A stretch of 64,000 bases of DNA from Leadbettera azotonutricia ZAS-9 (GCF_000214355.1 NC_015577.1:2905389-2969388), one strand, 5' to 3'; positions 1 to 9,253 are shown, numbered from the stretch's first letter. Translations and numbers: made by a program. Notes: a model not told the origin generated them from the letters alone.

Positions 1-315
1 AAAGTTCATATTGCGGATCTCAGTATTATACTCGAAGAAGCCCTGCACGAAAGCGGTGTTTCAGGGGTTGCCCGTTTTTCCCGGGATTTTCTGCTCGACG
101 CTGAAATAGCAGCAGAAGTGTACGACTATTTTGAGCAAACCTTGCGCCTCTTTATTACTGAAGGGAAAGGTAAAACAGGCGACAAATCCGTAGTAGTGTA
201 TATGAAGGGCGAAGAGACGCATCTGGAATTCCGCATGGTAGAAAGCATATCCAATAAAGGAGATCTGCTCTTAAGGATATTCCCTTTGGACACAAAGGAA
301 GAAAACCATGTATAG
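1..315 (+). CDS. 3' end of an unidentified protein, truncated by the window edge
   Basis: The frame is open from base 1 to the TAG at 313-315, giving the last 104 residues of a longer protein. The piece is soluble and mixed alpha/beta. A helix containing ILEEALHESG and a strand pair around SVVVYMKG and HLEFRMVES recall the start of a degenerate histidine-kinase-type ATPase fold, but I see no G1/G2 glycine boxes, so that reading is weak. The stop overlaps the start of the downstream sensor kinase by 8 bases. It is therefore probably cotranscribed with the signalling block and may belong to it. No function assigned. Confidence 0.6.
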   Translation, partial: KVHIADLSIILEEALHESGVSGVARFSRDFLLDAEIAAEVYDYFEQTLRLFITEGKGKTGDKSVVVYMKGEETHLEFRMVESISNKGDLLLRIFPLDTKEENHV

Positions 316-1687
316 CATGTACTTTCTTGCACCCTTTAGGGAACTTACCACCTTTATTTTTGCCCTGGCAGTGATTGTCCAATGCTTCCGTCTGTTTTTG
401 CTGTTTACCGCTCATGAAAAATCGACGTTCCTTTCGAGGAAAGTTTTTGAAACGGCCTCGCTCTTTTACCTCTTTTTTTGGGGGGCAGCCTTTACTATCT
501 TTTTGGAATACCTCAATGACGGCATCTTCTTAACCTTGCCTTTTACCGGACAATTTCTTAATTCTTATCCGTTTTTTCTTTTTATTGTGTTCAGCAATGC
601 CCTTTTGGCGGTATCTGTTTTTTACCGGTGCTATCATGAAGTAAAGCAGCGACCTTTAAGCATAAACCGCCTGTCAGTTAAAGAAACCATTGACCACATG
701 GGCTTAGGCGTTCTCTACGCTGACCTCAAAGGGAGGCCGGTACTGGTAAACAGCGCCATGCGCTCTATTCTTGTGCAGCTTGGGCTAAAAGGGAATATCA
801 ATCTTGGGCAGCTCCGCGAACAGCTGACCCAGGGCATCGCCCTGGGCGATACTATTAAACTATCTTTTAGCAGTGATACTGCGAATAGTACCAGTTCCCA
901 CTGGCTCTTTTCATTTGACATCATTAGTGTCAATGGCAGGCGCTATACCCAGGTGCTGGCGGCCGACATCACAGAGGAAGAAGAACTCAACCGCCAAATT
1001 GATAAGGCAAACCATACCCTGCAAGAACAAAGCGAGCATATAACCCTGGCAATAGACCAAATAGAAGAAACCGAAAAGGCGAAAGCCCTGCTCCATGCAA
1101 AAATGGATCTCCACGACCGCATGGGGCAGAGTATCGCCCTGCTTGGGCAAGCCCTCGCTCCAGGAGGCGGCGGAAGCGAAAAAATGGAAACCCTGCGCCC
1201 CCTTATCGCCGAGTTTACCGCCCTTGCATCTTTGAGCGGGGATTCAAGCGCAGAAGCAACGATACAAGAAAGCGAAGATCTCCTTCCTTTGGAAAAGTAC
1301 CGCGAGCTGGGAATCGGCATGCATATTGAGGGGAACGAGGCTCCCCCCGGTAGGTTGCCGCCCCTCACGCATCTGAGCGGAAACGCTGCCGCCGCCCTAA
1401 GCGCAATACTGCGCGAATGCATTACCAACGCCGTGCGCCATGCCGGCGCACGCAACATCTTTGCCCGCATCGAGGAAAAAGCAGATGCCCTTACCGTGAA
1501 AATTACCAACGATGGGCCTCTGGGCGGAACGAAAAGCAAGGACGGCGCCCTACCCTTCCATGAAGGAACTGGCATTCAAGGCATGCGCTTCCGTGCCGCC
1601 CAGGCAGGCGGCGAAGTAACTATAGAACAAGGCCCGCCCTTCACTGTTATAATCAACGTGCCCATAAAGGAATTACGCCATGATTAA
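308..1687 (+). CDS. Membrane sensor histidine kinase (HisKA_3/NarX-like)
   Basis: Protein of 459 residues. Residues 1-115 are strongly hydrophobic, with about three to four membrane segments. A PAS-like segment follows (about 120-225, beginning TIDHMGLGVLYADLKGRP), then a coiled coil (about 225-262). The phosphoacceptor box is LHDRMGQSI, with His at about residue 269. A C-terminal HATPase domain shows the N-box ECITNAVRHAGA, a weak G1 box (TNDGP) and the G2 box GTGIQGM. The dimerisation helix and the next gene, a LuxR-type regulator overlapping by 8 bases, identify it as the kinase of a NarL-type two-component pair. An AAGGAAG sequence six bases upstream supports the ATG at 308. The stimulus is unknown; there is no obvious periplasmic ligand domain. 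Confidence 0.85.
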   Translation: MYSMYFLAPFRELTTFIFALAVIVQCFRLFLLFTAHEKSTFLSRKVFETASLFYLFFWGAAFTIFLEYLNDGIFLTLPFTGQFLNSYPFFLFIVFSNALLAVSVFYRCYHEVKQRPLSINRLSVKETIDHMGLGVLYADLKGRPVLVNSAMRSILVQLGLKGNINLGQLREQLTQGIALGDTIKLSFSSDTANSTSSHWLFSFDIISVNGRRYTQVLAADITEEEELNRQIDKANHTLQEQSEHITLAIDQIEETEKAKALLHAKMDLHDRMGQSIALLGQALAPGGGGSEKMETLRPLIAEFTALASLSGDSSAEATIQESEDLLPLEKYRELGIGMHIEGNEAPPGRLPPLTHLSGNAAAALSAILRECITNAVRHAGARNIFARIEEKADALTVKITNDGPLGGTKSKDGALPFHEGTGIQGMRFRAAQAGGEVTIEQGPPFTVIINVPIKELRHD

Positions 1688-2336
1688 CCTGGTCATTGTC
1701 GAAGACCATGCCCTGCTGCAAGACACCCTTGCCAAATCTCTCCGCGCCGAAAAGGACATTACCGTCGCCGCCTGCATAGACGACGCCGACGACGCCCCTG
1801 CCCTTGTTGCCGCCCTCAAGCCCGATCTTGTGCTTATGGACGTCGTTACGGGCAAAGAAGCCGCGGGCAAGGGCAGCTTTTCCCCCCTCAAAAAGGCCAA
1901 CGGCATCGCCGTAGCCGCCCGTATCCACCGGGATCAGCCCGACGTCAAAATCATCATCATCACCGCCTACCCGGAAGTGAGCTTTATTGAGCAGGCAAAG
2001 GAAGCAGGCGCCCAGGGATTTGTCTATAAGAACGCCGGCGCTTCTTCCCTCATTTCCGTAATTCGCAGCGTCATGGACGGGTACACCAACTACCCCCTTG
2101 CCCCCGCCGCTCAAATGCCTGCTACCTGCGCCCTCACCCCGGATGAGTTACGCGTCCTCCGCCTTGTGTGCCAAGCCAAGAGCCGGAAGGAAATCGCTGC
2201 GGACATAGGGGTCTCCGAAAGCACCGTCAAAGCCCACATCGCCGAAATCCTCGCCAAAACCGGTTTCGACACGATCTGGAAGCTCGCCATCTATGCCGTC
2301 CAAAACGGATTCATCGTGCCGGGATCAGAGGGATAG
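1680..2336 (+). CDS. LuxR/NarL-family response regulator
   Basis: 218 residues. An N-terminal receiver domain has the acidic pair at E8-D9 and a phosphoacceptor Asp54 in VLMDV. A C-terminal LuxR-type helix-turn-helix spans about 148-210 (LTPDELRVLRLVCQAKSRKEIA, recognition helix SESTVKAHIAEIL). Receivers of this family normally read LMDVxMPxxDGIEA. Here roughly 13 extra residues lie between the phosphorylated Asp and the NGIAVAARI helix, and the usual Pro is absent. The gene overlaps the upstream kinase by 8 bases, so it is the likely partner. Expected role: DNA-binding output of the kinase encoded at 308-1687. Confidence 0.9.
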   Translation: MINLVIVEDHALLQDTLAKSLRAEKDITVAACIDDADDAPALVAALKPDLVLMDVVTGKEAAGKGSFSPLKKANGIAVAARIHRDQPDVKIIIITAYPEVSFIEQAKEAGAQGFVYKNAGASSLISVIRSVMDGYTNYPLAPAAQMPATCALTPDELRVLRLVCQAKSRKEIAADIGVSESTVKAHIAEILAKTGFDTIWKLAIYAVQNGFIVPGSEG

Positions 2337-2347
2337 CAGCACAAACC

Positions 2348-5300
2348 ATGAAAAAGGCCATACGGAATGCCCGGAACGGGGCTGCTGTTGCGCTTATAGC
2401 AGCCGGCATCGTTATCCTCCTTTACATCTCCTTTAGTCTTTCCCTCTATAAGGAAGGGGAAGGGCCCCTCTATATCAACCTGCGGGAGTACGCCCTCTAC
2501 GGCAAAAAGGGGTTTGAGCCTGCCGACACCCTGGCTCAGGCGGCAAGGGGCCGCTGGGAAGTGATTGCCCCAGCGGGTGATACATCCCTGGCGATTGTCA
2601 AGAAGAAGTTCAGCGGCCTGCCGCGCCGCGTTTTCCTTTCGCCCTTTGGATCGCCCCCGGAGCACTTTGCCTACCGTATCAGCTTCCCGGTATCCTCCGA
2701 TGCCCTTGCCTTTTTGCGGCGCGACCGCCGCACTGTACCGGGGCTCTTTATCGCCGCCCTGGGGGATAACTGGGAGGTTTACCTTAACGGTGTCCTTATC
2801 CGCAGCGAGCTCCACCTGGATAGCTCGGGCCGCCTTGCCGAGCACCGCGCCCAGCGGAAGGTGCGCTTCCCCTTTGCCGAAGACCTCCTTGTGGAGGGCG
2901 CCAACACCCTCGTCCTGCACCTGGTGGGCGACCCCAACCACGACAACCTGGGGCTTTATTACGGTACCCCCGTCTACATCGACGATTACGAAAAGATTGC
3001 CTCCTCCAGCCGCGAGACAGGCACCATTGCGTTGATTGGCATGTATCTCTTTTTGGGACTCTACCATTTTATCATCTTTTTCCAGCGCCGCGACGTGTGG
3101 TACAACCTCTACTACGGCTTTTTTTCCTTGTGCATGGGCATCTACTTTTTAACCCGCCTTTCGTGCATCTATGACTTTAATCCCAACACCGATATCTGGT
3201 CGCGCCTGGAGTTCGCCTCGCTCTTCTTTTTCCTGCCCCTGCTCTCCTGTTTTTTCCAGAGCCTTACCCAGGGGAGGCCCCGGTTCCCGGCAAAGCTGAT
3301 GCTTGCCATAGGCGGGGCCATGGCGCTGACAGAGGCGGTGTTTACCCCACAGTTTGGCGAAGACTGCATTAACCTCTTTTACATCCTGGGGATAATCGAA
3401 ATCCTCTATATATTTGCAATAAACTTTGGCTACGAGTTTTTCTACCGCGCGTATATCTCATGGAAAACTGCCCCCCGCCGCCGCGAAGACGGCACCCCCT
3501 TTACCCTCCTCGACGACCTTACCTGGAACTTAATCCACGCCCCCATGGGGAATCTTGCACTGGGCATCGTGCTTGTGTTTGTAACGGGCATGTTCGACTT
3601 TATCGATTCCGCCTTTCTTAACTGGGGAATACTTACCAGCCGCTTTGGCTTTACCATCTTTACCCTGGGGGCCGCCTTTATCCTTGCCCGCCGCTTTAGC
3701 GAGATGTACCGGGAGCTTCACGACCTCAACGCATCCCTGGAATCTACCGTGGAAGAGCGCACCCTGGCGCTCCGCGAGCAGACCCGGCTGGCCGTAAGTG
3801 CATCCCGCGCCAAAACCAACTTCCTTGCCAACATGAGCCACGAAATCCGCACCCCCCTTAACGCGATTATGGGTTACAGCGAACTGGAATTGGAAGCGAA
3901 AAGTAATACTGCGAATAAGGAAAACTCCGTTTTCCGCCTGGAACAAATACACCAGTCGGGGGCGGCCCTTCTTTCGATTATCAACGATGTGCTGGACATT
4001 TCCAAAATAGAATCGGGCAGGCTGGAGCTTATCCCTGCCGAATACGATCTTGCGAGCTTGATAAACGACACAGTCTCCCTTAACACCGTGCGCATAGGCA
4101 GTAAGTCCATCGCCTTCCGCCTGGAACTCGACGCTGCACTGCCCAAGAGCCTAATAGGAGACGAACTCCGCATACGCCAAATCCTCAACAACCTGTTGAG
4201 CAACGCCATTAAGTACACCAGGGAAGGTGAAGTCCGCTTTACCGTTGCCCAGGAAGACAGCACGGGCGGCGACTCTGGCGACCTGTACCTTGTGTTCACC
4301 GTAGCCGACACCGGCATTGGCATCAAGGCTGAAGAGCTGGACAAAATCTTTGACGAATACGACCGCGCCGACCAGGAAGCCAACCGCAACATCGAAGGAA
4401 CAGGCCTCGGGCTTTCCATTACACGGCAGCTTGTGCTTCTTATGGGGGGCACCATTACTGTGCAAAGCGAATACGGCTCCGGCAGCGTCTTTACCGTAAA
4501 AGTGCGCCAAAAAGCCGTCTATATAGGTGACACCATAGGGGAAACCGCCCGGGATGCATTGCAGAACTTCAGCTACCACGACAGCCGCCTAAAGGCCGAG
4601 ATCGATTTTGATCGCGCCGACCTCTCCTCCGCCCGCGTCCTCGTGGTCGATGACGTTGCCTCCAATATACAAGTGGCACAGGGTTATCTCGACCTCTACC
4701 ACCTCGCCATCGACAGCGCCTCTAGCGGCGAAGAAGCCCTGGCAAAGATAATGGAAACCCCTTACAACCTTGTGTTCATGGACCACATGATGCCCGGCAT
4801 GGACGGCATCGAGACCGTCCGCCGCTTTAGGGAATGGGAAGCAGAACACGCCAAAGAATACGCTTTGCGTAATCCACACATTCCCATTGTTGCGCTTACT
4901 GCAAACGCCCTTATTGGCAATGACGAGATGTTTGCTTCTAATGGCTTCGACGGTTTTTTGAGCAAGCCCCTGCGCGCATTGGAATTGGACAAAATACTGT
5001 TGCGCTTTATCCCGAAGGAATTGCAAAAGGCTGCGACAAAGGAAGAAACAGCCGTGCCGCTTAGCCCTTATGCGGCGGATCACGCCCCTCACCCTGCAAT
5101 CAACGGCATGGATAGCGCCCTCGGCCTCGAACGCACCGGCGGCGAAGAAGAAGGCTATCTCTACGTACTCAATAGTTTCTGCACCGACAGCAAAGAACGC
5201 ATCGACACCCTGCGCCACATGCTGTACCACTTCTCGCAATTAAAAAACACTGCCTCCGGCGTGGATCTTCCGCAGGAAAATACCCAATCCTTCTCCATAT

Positions 5301-5506
5301 TCACCCTGCTCATGCACGCCCTCAAGAACGCCCTCTATTCCATCGGGGCAGACACCCTCTCGAAAGAAGCAGGAGCCATAGAGCAGCTCGGCAAAGAAGC
5401 CAAGCTCGCCGCAGTCATCGCTCAAGGCCAGACCTTTTACCTGGCTTTTAAGGAGTTCAACGAAACTCTCGACACCGCCCTCCACGGGAGTGGCGAAACC
5501 CTCTAA
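2348..5506 (+). CDS. Hybrid sensor kinase: 7TM-DISM-like sensor, HisKA, HATPase, receiver and HPt
   Basis: 1052 residues from the ATG at 2348. The frame is open further upstream, but that part overlaps the preceding regulator in another frame. Order: an N-terminal signal/TM segment (about 10-30); an extracytoplasmic beta-rich domain resembling 7TMR-DISMED2 (about 40-225); seven-TM DISM-type segments (about 230-450); a short coiled coil; HisKA with NMSHEIRTPLNAIMGY (His498); HATPase with DTGIG and GTGLGLSI; a receiver with LVFMDHMMPGMDGIE (Asp812); and a C-terminal HPt domain with HALKNALYSIGA (His990). This is a complete phosphorelay in one chain. The LuxR-type regulator 18 bases downstream is the natural acceptor of the HPt phosphate. 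Confidence 0.88.
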   Translation: MKKAIRNARNGAAVALIAAGIVILLYISFSLSLYKEGEGPLYINLREYALYGKKGFEPADTLAQAARGRWEVIAPAGDTSLAIVKKKFSGLPRRVFLSPFGSPPEHFAYRISFPVSSDALAFLRRDRRTVPGLFIAALGDNWEVYLNGVLIRSELHLDSSGRLAEHRAQRKVRFPFAEDLLVEGANTLVLHLVGDPNHDNLGLYYGTPVYIDDYEKIASSSRETGTIALIGMYLFLGLYHFIIFFQRRDVWYNLYYGFFSLCMGIYFLTRLSCIYDFNPNTDIWSRLEFASLFFFLPLLSCFFQSLTQGRPRFPAKLMLAIGGAMALTEAVFTPQFGEDCINLFYILGIIEILYIFAINFGYEFFYRAYISWKTAPRRREDGTPFTLLDDLTWNLIHAPMGNLALGIVLVFVTGMFDFIDSAFLNWGILTSRFGFTIFTLGAAFILARRFSEMYRELHDLNASLESTVEERTLALREQTRLAVSASRAKTNFLANMSHEIRTPLNAIMGYSELELEAKSNTANKENSVFRLEQIHQSGAALLSIINDVLDISKIESGRLELIPAEYDLASLINDTVSLNTVRIGSKSIAFRLELDAALPKSLIGDELRIRQILNNLLSNAIKYTREGEVRFTVAQEDSTGGDSGDLYLVFTVADTGIGIKAEELDKIFDEYDRADQEANRNIEGTGLGLSITRQLVLLMGGTITVQSEYGSGSVFTVKVRQKAVYIGDTIGETARDALQNFSYHDSRLKAEIDFDRADLSSARVLVVDDVASNIQVAQGYLDLYHLAIDSASSGEEALAKIMETPYNLVFMDHMMPGMDGIETVRRFREWEAEHAKEYALRNPHIPIVALTANALIGNDEMFASNGFDGFLSKPLRALELDKILLRFIPKELQKAATKEETAVPLSPYAADHAPHPAINGMDSALGLERTGGEEEGYLYVLNSFCTDSKERIDTLRHMLYHFSQLKNTASGVDLPQENTQSFSIFTLLMHALKNALYSIGADTLSKEAGAIEQLGKEAKLAAVIAQGQTFYLAFKEFNETLDTALHGSGETL

Positions 5507-5524
5507 CAAAAAGGAAATCATAGT

Positions 5525-6208
5525 ATGGAAAACAAAGCAGAGAAGCCAATTAACATACTCATCGTCGAAGACCAGGTATTGCTCAGAGAATCGCTTGAAA
5601 AACTGCTGGAAGCCCAAAAAGATATGCATGTTTCAGGCACATTAAGCTACGCCGCAGATGCCCTGGACTTTTGCCGCAAAAAGAAACCCCACCTTATCCT
5701 TATGGATGTACTCACTTCGGACAGCCTGTCCACCTCAGACGGCGCTGACGAAACAGAACACAGCCGCATTCAAATCAATGGCATAGAGGCTGCCCTGGAC
5801 ATACGCTTCGAATTCCCGGATATCAAAATCGTCATCATGACCGCCTTCCCCGAAATCACCTTTATCGACGCCGCCCACCACGCCGGGGTGCAGAGCTTTA
5901 TTTATAAAAGCATCTCCAGCGACACCATGCTCAACATAATCCGCAACACAATGGGCGGCTACTCCGTCTACCCCGACCGCATCCCCCGGGAACTCGTCAA
6001 AACCCCCAAATTCACAGAACGGGAAATCAAAACCCTCAGGCTCCTCGCCCAAGCCAAAACCCGCAAAGAAATCGCCGCCGCCCTGGACACCACCGAAGGT
6101 ACCCTTAAAGCAATCATTACCGGCATCCTCAACAAAACAGGCTACGATAATATCATGCAGTACGTTGTCCACGCCGTAAGCTCAGGCATCATCAGCCCTA
6201 AAGGCTAA
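5525..6208 (+). CDS. LuxR/NarL-family response regulator
   Basis: 227 residues. The receiver domain has an acidic cluster at E15-D16 and a phosphoacceptor Asp61 in LILMDVL. The C-terminal LuxR helix-turn-helix contains FTEREIKTLRLLAQAKTRKEIA. As in the regulator at 1680-2336, the loop after the phosphoacceptor is enlarged, here by about 17 residues rich in Ser, Asp and Thr. The two regulators look like paralogues from a duplicated kinase-regulator unit. It lies 18 bases after the hybrid kinase and is its likely partner. The next gene is on the other strand, so the signalling block ends here; I see no clear terminator in 6209-6280. Confidence 0.9.
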   Translation: MENKAEKPINILIVEDQVLLRESLEKLLEAQKDMHVSGTLSYAADALDFCRKKKPHLILMDVLTSDSLSTSDGADETEHSRIQINGIEAALDIRFEFPDIKIVIMTAFPEITFIDAAHHAGVQSFIYKSISSDTMLNIIRNTMGGYSVYPDRIPRELVKTPKFTEREIKTLRLLAQAKTRKEIAAALDTTEGTLKAIITGILNKTGYDNIMQYVVHAVSSGIISPKG

Positions 6209-6280
6209 TAGCTCAAGTTTAGTTGCTGGATACCGTACAATTTGGAGTTTTGCCATGCCAAGCGGGACCATCAACGGCTT

Positions 6281-7789
6281 TTACTTCTTCCCCGAATGCA
6301 GCACAAACTCCATCTGCTCTGCATTCTGCTTAATCAGATTATACCAGAGGGCTTTTTTCTTGGGCACTTCGGGGCTTTTCCGCCCTATGGCTTTAAGCTT
6401 TTCGTATACGTTTACTGCGTTCTTTGCGGCGCCCCAGGCTTTGAGGTAGTTGCCCTGGAAGATCTGGGGGGCCCTGGCGTCTATCTCGCGGTCTATAGTG
6501 TCGAGGTAGGATTTGAGGAGCATGTCGTATTTGTCGGTGACGCCCCGGAGGTAGTCCAGGAGAAGCCGCTCGAATTGGGGGAGCTGCTCGATGAGGGAAA
6601 TAAGGGTTTTGAGGAGTTCCACAGCGCCTGCATAATCTTCGTCCTGCAGGTAGGCTTTGGTGGTCATGCGGAAAAGCTGTATAAGGGAATCGTTGGTGAT
6701 GGTCTGCATGCCGTATATGGGCTTGGCTGGGGTGAGGTTGAACTTGGGCATAGACTGGGCTGCTTTGGAAAGGACTTCCATAAGATCCAAAAAAATCCGC
6801 TGCTCCCAGAGGTTGTTGCCGATAGAGCCGAAAAGCCGCTGAAGCTCCTCGCTGAACTTTTCCTTATAGAGATCTTCGGGCCTGAAGACTGCCTCGCAGG
6901 TGGGGATCATGACACCCTTGAATTCAATCTGTCCGGTTTCCAAAAAGTAGACTGCGTTGTGCCTGAAGATGGCGCACTTTTCCTTTTCGTTTTCCTTTAT
7001 ATAATTCATGACCACCTGCTTGGCAACCATGATGCGAGATTCCTTGGGGGAAAGCTCGTTTGCCCTGGTCTGGAGACGGGCGCCTGAATTGAGGAGGAAG
7101 CCGGCGAGGTTCCCCTTTTCCGTGATGATGAGGGGGCTTTGGGTATTGCCGCCGGTAATGCCTGCGGAGATCTTGAAAACCGGCAGGGCTGCTTCGGCTT
7201 CACCTTCCCGCCTGGTGGGGATATTGGGATCGTCCACCACGTTGGTCTTGCCAAAGTAGTCGATGATGCTCAGGGTTACGGTAAGGGCATCGGTGGCGCT
7301 GGCGGCTATGACCACCATCTCGTCGCCCCGCTCCCTGTGGCTCACAGCCTGGCATTTTGTGGAAATCCGGTTGCCCACGCTTTCCATGGCATGGTCAAAG
7401 GTGTGCATCATCGAAAGATTCTTGCGGGAATCCATGCAGAACTGGGTATAGCCATGTATGTCCAGCATGGCGATATAGAGGTTCGAAATCTGGAGGGTGG
7501 TCTTGAGGTCGCCTGCCTGGGGGAACTGTTTGTCGGGGATCACAAGTTCCCGCCAGAGCCGCTTGTGGGTATCAAAATGTATGTCCGAAAAAAAGCCCCA
7601 GTTGAGCTTTTTGATAAGCTCGAAAAGGCGCATCATCACAGGGTGGGTACGGGAACTGCGTAAAACAGGGGCGGCAAACTCCTTGAGGCCGGAGAATACG
7701 GTAATCTCCTTGTTTATGACTTTGTCGTATAAAAAGGAAAATAACTCGTCTTCGGAAGTTGTGTCTGTAAATTCTGCTAAACTATTCAC
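6281..7789 (-). CDS. Class III nucleotidyl cyclase-like domain protein, unusual
   Basis: 502 residues from a GTG start with AAAGGA upstream. Residues about 100-290 have the layout of a class III adenylate/guanylate cyclase: first strand YIAMLDIHGYTQF (Asp110), second metal-Asp turn HRERGDEMVV (Asp156), a strand FKISAGITGGNTQSP resembling the GIxxGxV motif, and a helix LAGFLLNSGARLQTRANEL resembling the NxAARL helix. Both metal-binding Asp positions are kept, but the canonical substrate residues cannot be placed with confidence. The region after 300 is helical and unlike any family I recognise. It could be a true cyclase, or a catalytically dead relative acting as a sensor. Divergently arranged with the TPR gene at 7877. 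Confidence 0.55.
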   Translation of the reverse strand: MNSLAEFTDTTSEDELFSFLYDKVINKEITVFSGLKEFAAPVLRSSRTHPVMMRLFELIKKLNWGFFSDIHFDTHKRLWRELVIPDKQFPQAGDLKTTLQISNLYIAMLDIHGYTQFCMDSRKNLSMMHTFDHAMESVGNRISTKCQAVSHRERGDEMVVIAASATDALTVTLSIIDYFGKTNVVDDPNIPTRREGEAEAALPVFKISAGITGGNTQSPLIITEKGNLAGFLLNSGARLQTRANELSPKESRIMVAKQVVMNYIKENEKEKCAIFRHNAVYFLETGQIEFKGVMIPTCEAVFRPEDLYKEKFSEELQRLFGSIGNNLWEQRIFLDLMEVLSKAAQSMPKFNLTPAKPIYGMQTITNDSLIQLFRMTTKAYLQDEDYAGAVELLKTLISLIEQLPQFERLLLDYLRGVTDKYDMLLKSYLDTIDREIDARAPQIFQGNYLKAWGAAKNAVNVYEKLKAIGRKSPEVPKKKALWYNLIKQNAEQMEFVLHSGKK

Positions 7790-7876
7790 GCTGATCCTTT
7801 GATAGACTATATCATAAAAAAAAAAGAATTTATAGTATTAAAATCATTTTTGATATATATTATTAATGGGGGGTCT

Positions 7877-8416
7877 ATGGAAAACGCGGAGCTTTTAAAC
7901 AATTCGGGAATAGCCCTGACCGAAGCCAACAGGCCCAACGAGGCCATACCCCTTTTCCAGAAGGCGCTGGTACTGGAGCCCGAAAACCCCCTGCTCTGGA
8001 TGAACCTCGGCATTGCCCAGCAGCGCACGGGCGAGTACGAGGACGCCCTGGAGAGCTTCCATCATGCGGTCGATATTGATGATGACATGGCGGAAGCCTG
8101 GGGCTGCATGGGTCTTATCTACTATGAGATGGAGAAGTTTGAGGAGGCCGAAGAATTCTACCATGCCTCTCTTTCCCGGGAGAACGCCTCGCCCAAAGTA
8201 TGGAATAACCTGGGGGTCCTCTACTTTTCCGAAGGGAATTACGAGGAAGCCCGCAGCTGTTTTGAGGAAGCCCTCATATACTCCCCCCTTTTTTATGATG
8301 CCCTTTTCAATATACGGGATACCTGCAGGGAACTCAAAGATTACCGGGCTGCCGCTGAATTCGAGAGGGTGCTTTCGAGCCTTTCGCCCAGCGACAGGGT
8401 CCTGTCAGCCAGGTAG
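7877..8416 (+). CDS. Tetratricopeptide-repeat protein
   Basis: 179 residues, almost entirely TPR units of 34 residues. Unit 1 starts at about residue 4 (NNSGIALTEANRPNEAIPLF), and further units follow at about 38, 72 and 106, with typical W-LG-Y-A-F-P spacing. No signal peptide is visible, so it is probably a cytoplasmic scaffold. I chose the ATG at 7877 because GGGGGGTCT precedes it; the frame is open upstream from 7799, but that stretch is AT-rich and looks like promoter DNA. It ends 6 bases before the YmdB-like gene, suggesting cotranscription. Binding partner unknown. Confidence 0.85.
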   Translation: MENAELLNNSGIALTEANRPNEAIPLFQKALVLEPENPLLWMNLGIAQQRTGEYEDALESFHHAVDIDDDMAEAWGCMGLIYYEMEKFEEAEEFYHASLSRENASPKVWNNLGVLYFSEGNYEEARSCFEEALIYSPLFYDALFNIRDTCRELKDYRAAAEFERVLSSLSPSDRVLSAR

Positions 8417-8422
8417 CATAAA

Positions 8423-9253
8423 ATGAAAATCCTCTATATCGCCGAAATCGTGGGCAAAGCCGGGGTTTATGCCTATAAAAAGGGGCTTCCGGAGCTTAAG
8501 TCACGCTTCAACCCCGATTTTATCATTGCCTGCGCGGACGGCGCTACCGGCGGCAGCGGCCTCGGGCGGAACCATGCGGCATATCTGCACAAGCTGGGCG
8601 CCAATGCGCTCACCCTGGGCGAATGTTGTTTCTTCAAGAAAGACCTCACCGAGAATTTGGCGAAAATCTCCTATGTGCTCAGGCCCGACAACCTCAACCC
8701 CGAAGCCCCGGGCATTGGTTCAAGGGTCTTCAAAGCGGGCAATCTCAAAGTGGCAGTGGCTGTGCTTCTTGGCCAGAGCAGCTTCCGCCGCATCCACAGC
8801 TCAAGCCCCTTTTCAGGTCTCCCGGCCCTGCTCGAAAGGCTCAGGCTCGAAACCCCTTTCACCTTCATCGACTTCCATGCCCAGGCCACGGCAGAGAAGC
8901 AGACTTTTTTCGCCATGGCGGATGGGCATTGCTCGGCAGCCATCGGCTCCCACTGCAGGGTGCAGACTGGGGACGCAAAAGTCCTTCCCGGCGGCACGGC
9001 TGTCATCACCGATGCGGGGCGCACAGGCAGCCAGAATTCCGTCGGCGGGACCGAGCCTGATTCCCGTATACAAGAATACCTGACAGGCATACCCGACTGG
9101 ACCAAGGAAGCCTGGGCAAAGCCTGAACTCCAGGGCGTCCTCATCGATATAGGCGATGACGGCAAGGCCCGTTCCATAGAACGGGTACAGCATGAAGTGC
9201 CGGATGCGCCGAATTCAGGGCAAGAGGATAATCCGGATGAAGATGATGATTGA
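8423..9253 (+). CDS. YmdB-like metallophosphoesterase with a degraded metal site
   Basis: 276 residues along the full YmdB (DUF1385/2',3'-cyclic-nucleotide phosphodiesterase) fold: MKILYIAEIVGKAG at the start, IDFHAQATAEKQ in the middle, and GSHCRVQTGDAKVLPGGTA followed by ITDAGRTGSQNSVGG. The family's di-metal ligands are largely changed: Asp8 is Glu, Glu39-Asn40 are Asp-Gly, the Asn67-His68 pair is Glu-Cys, and the second His of the THTH motif is Arg179. His152 and His177 remain. An ordinary YmdB is a phosphodiesterase; this one may bind metal weakly, have another activity, or act as a non-enzymatic regulator. It sits between a TPR gene and an RseC-like gene, with its 3' end overlapping the latter by 17 bases. 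Confidence 0.8.
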   Translation: MKILYIAEIVGKAGVYAYKKGLPELKSRFNPDFIIACADGATGGSGLGRNHAAYLHKLGANALTLGECCFFKKDLTENLAKISYVLRPDNLNPEAPGIGSRVFKAGNLKVAVAVLLGQSSFRRIHSSSPFSGLPALLERLRLETPFTFIDFHAQATAEKQTFFAMADGHCSAAIGSHCRVQTGDAKVLPGGTAVITDAGRTGSQNSVGGTEPDSRIQEYLTGIPDWTKEAWAKPELQGVLIDIGDDGKARSIERVQHEVPDAPNSGQEDNPDEDDD

